DNA from: Cohnella fermenti
GTDB taxonomy: Bacteria; Bacillota; Bacilli; Paenibacillales; Paenibacillaceae
Assembly (NCBI RefSeq): GCF_004801405.1
Contig: NZ_SSOB01000007.1
Location: 169,125-233,124, forward strand
Direction: 5' to 3'
Length of the DNA: 64,000 nucleotides
This document shows, piece after piece, positions 63,891 to 64,000 of the stretch. A program made the position numbers and the translations under genes. The notes under the pieces are model-generated. The model saw only the letters and a program-made list of their open reading frames with translations, had not been told where the DNA came from and ran no database searches. How positions within the stretch are numbered: the stretch's first letter is position 1; each line of letters opens with the position of its first letter.

Positions 63891-64000
63891 ATGTCCCGCA
63901 TTCAAGCGGAGCTGTCGCGATTGACGGAGATCGGGCAAGATGTCGAACGAATGGACCGAAGAGCGGCCACGGTGGCCAAGGAAGTGTCGACGGTCGGCAG
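63891..64000 (+). CDS. Second toxin N-terminal module, cut by the window end
   Basis: The first 36 codons of a gene whose DNA differs from 54104-54213 at only about four of 110 positions (MSRIQAELSRLTEIGQDVER). The 38 bp before it, with AAGGGAGG, are also shared. It lies 38 bp after the giant-protein gene, so it belongs to that operon. By analogy it should carry a different C-terminal toxin domain outside the window. Confidence 0.9.
   Translation, partial: MSRIQAELSRLTEIGQDVERMDRRAATVAKEVSTVG

Overview
The window looks like the chromosome of a GC-rich member of the Paenibacillaceae (Paenibacillus/Cohnella type). The evidence is a set of low-GC-Gram-positive features in GC-rich DNA: a T-box leader on serS, GlpP-type antitermination leaders on glycerol genes, S-layer-homology anchors, a YesM/YesN two-component pair beside a CUT1 sugar transporter, lipobox binding proteins, strong AGGAGG-like ribosome binding sites and some GTG/TTG starts. 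I see no tRNA, rRNA, IS transposase, prophage or cas gene.

Layout. (1) 1-4966: end of a Dpp/Opp-type ABC transporter followed by two flavin-dependent monooxygenase-like genes, probably for organosulfur or related compounds. (2) 4967-6053: non-coding DNA with tandem and inverted repeats. (3) 6054-8822: MerR regulator and SRPBCC protein behind a 19-bp-spacer promoter, then a membrane PAS-GGDEF diguanylate cyclase. (4) 8865-12842 (minus): a 1325-residue secreted GH87-type alpha-1,3-glucanase. (5) 13148-18965: TetR regulator, then a sulfonate/taurine-type ABC operon (ATPase, lipoprotein, two permeases) and a second NtaA/DszA-type monooxygenase. A palindrome and a candidate attenuator lie in the leader. 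(6) 18966-21019: 2 kb of repeat-rich non-coding DNA. (7) 21021-22855: flavohemoglobin with a CRP/FNR-type site at -41.5, converging on a tail-truncated Crp/Fnr regulator. (8) 22942-27136: two MFS exporters, an AraC regulator and an isochorismatase-fold hydrolase.

(9) 27174-40896: YesN/YesM pair, divergent from a CUT1 sugar ABC system, a 1920-residue S-layer-anchored beta-helix protein and a GH99-like protein, which together look like a polysaccharide-utilisation locus. (10) 40992-47262 (minus): five-gene sugar/polyol catabolic operon (TIM-barrel isomerase, two zinc dehydrogenases, a ribulose-phosphate-epimerase homologue, an L-rhamnose-isomerase homologue with a frameshift in a G7 tract) and a GntR/LacI regulator, with related operator-like sites at both promoters. 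(11) 47294-51400: glpP-glpK-glpD with two GlpP-type attenuators. (12) 51397-52959 (minus): T-box-controlled serS. (13) 53030-53833: RNase-H-fold hypothetical.

(14) 53867-64000: the most unusual region. A polymorphic toxin gene and a candidate immunity gene lie between two 149-bp direct repeats that each carry a terminator and a promoter. After the second repeat come a secreted copper-amine-oxidase-N-domain protein, a 2142-residue secreted protein with a glycine-rich domain split by a beta-sandwich-like insert, and the start of a second, almost identical toxin N-terminal module that runs off the window. The toxin C-terminus and the immunity gene are AT-rich against their GC-rich surroundings, consistent with an exchanged cassette.
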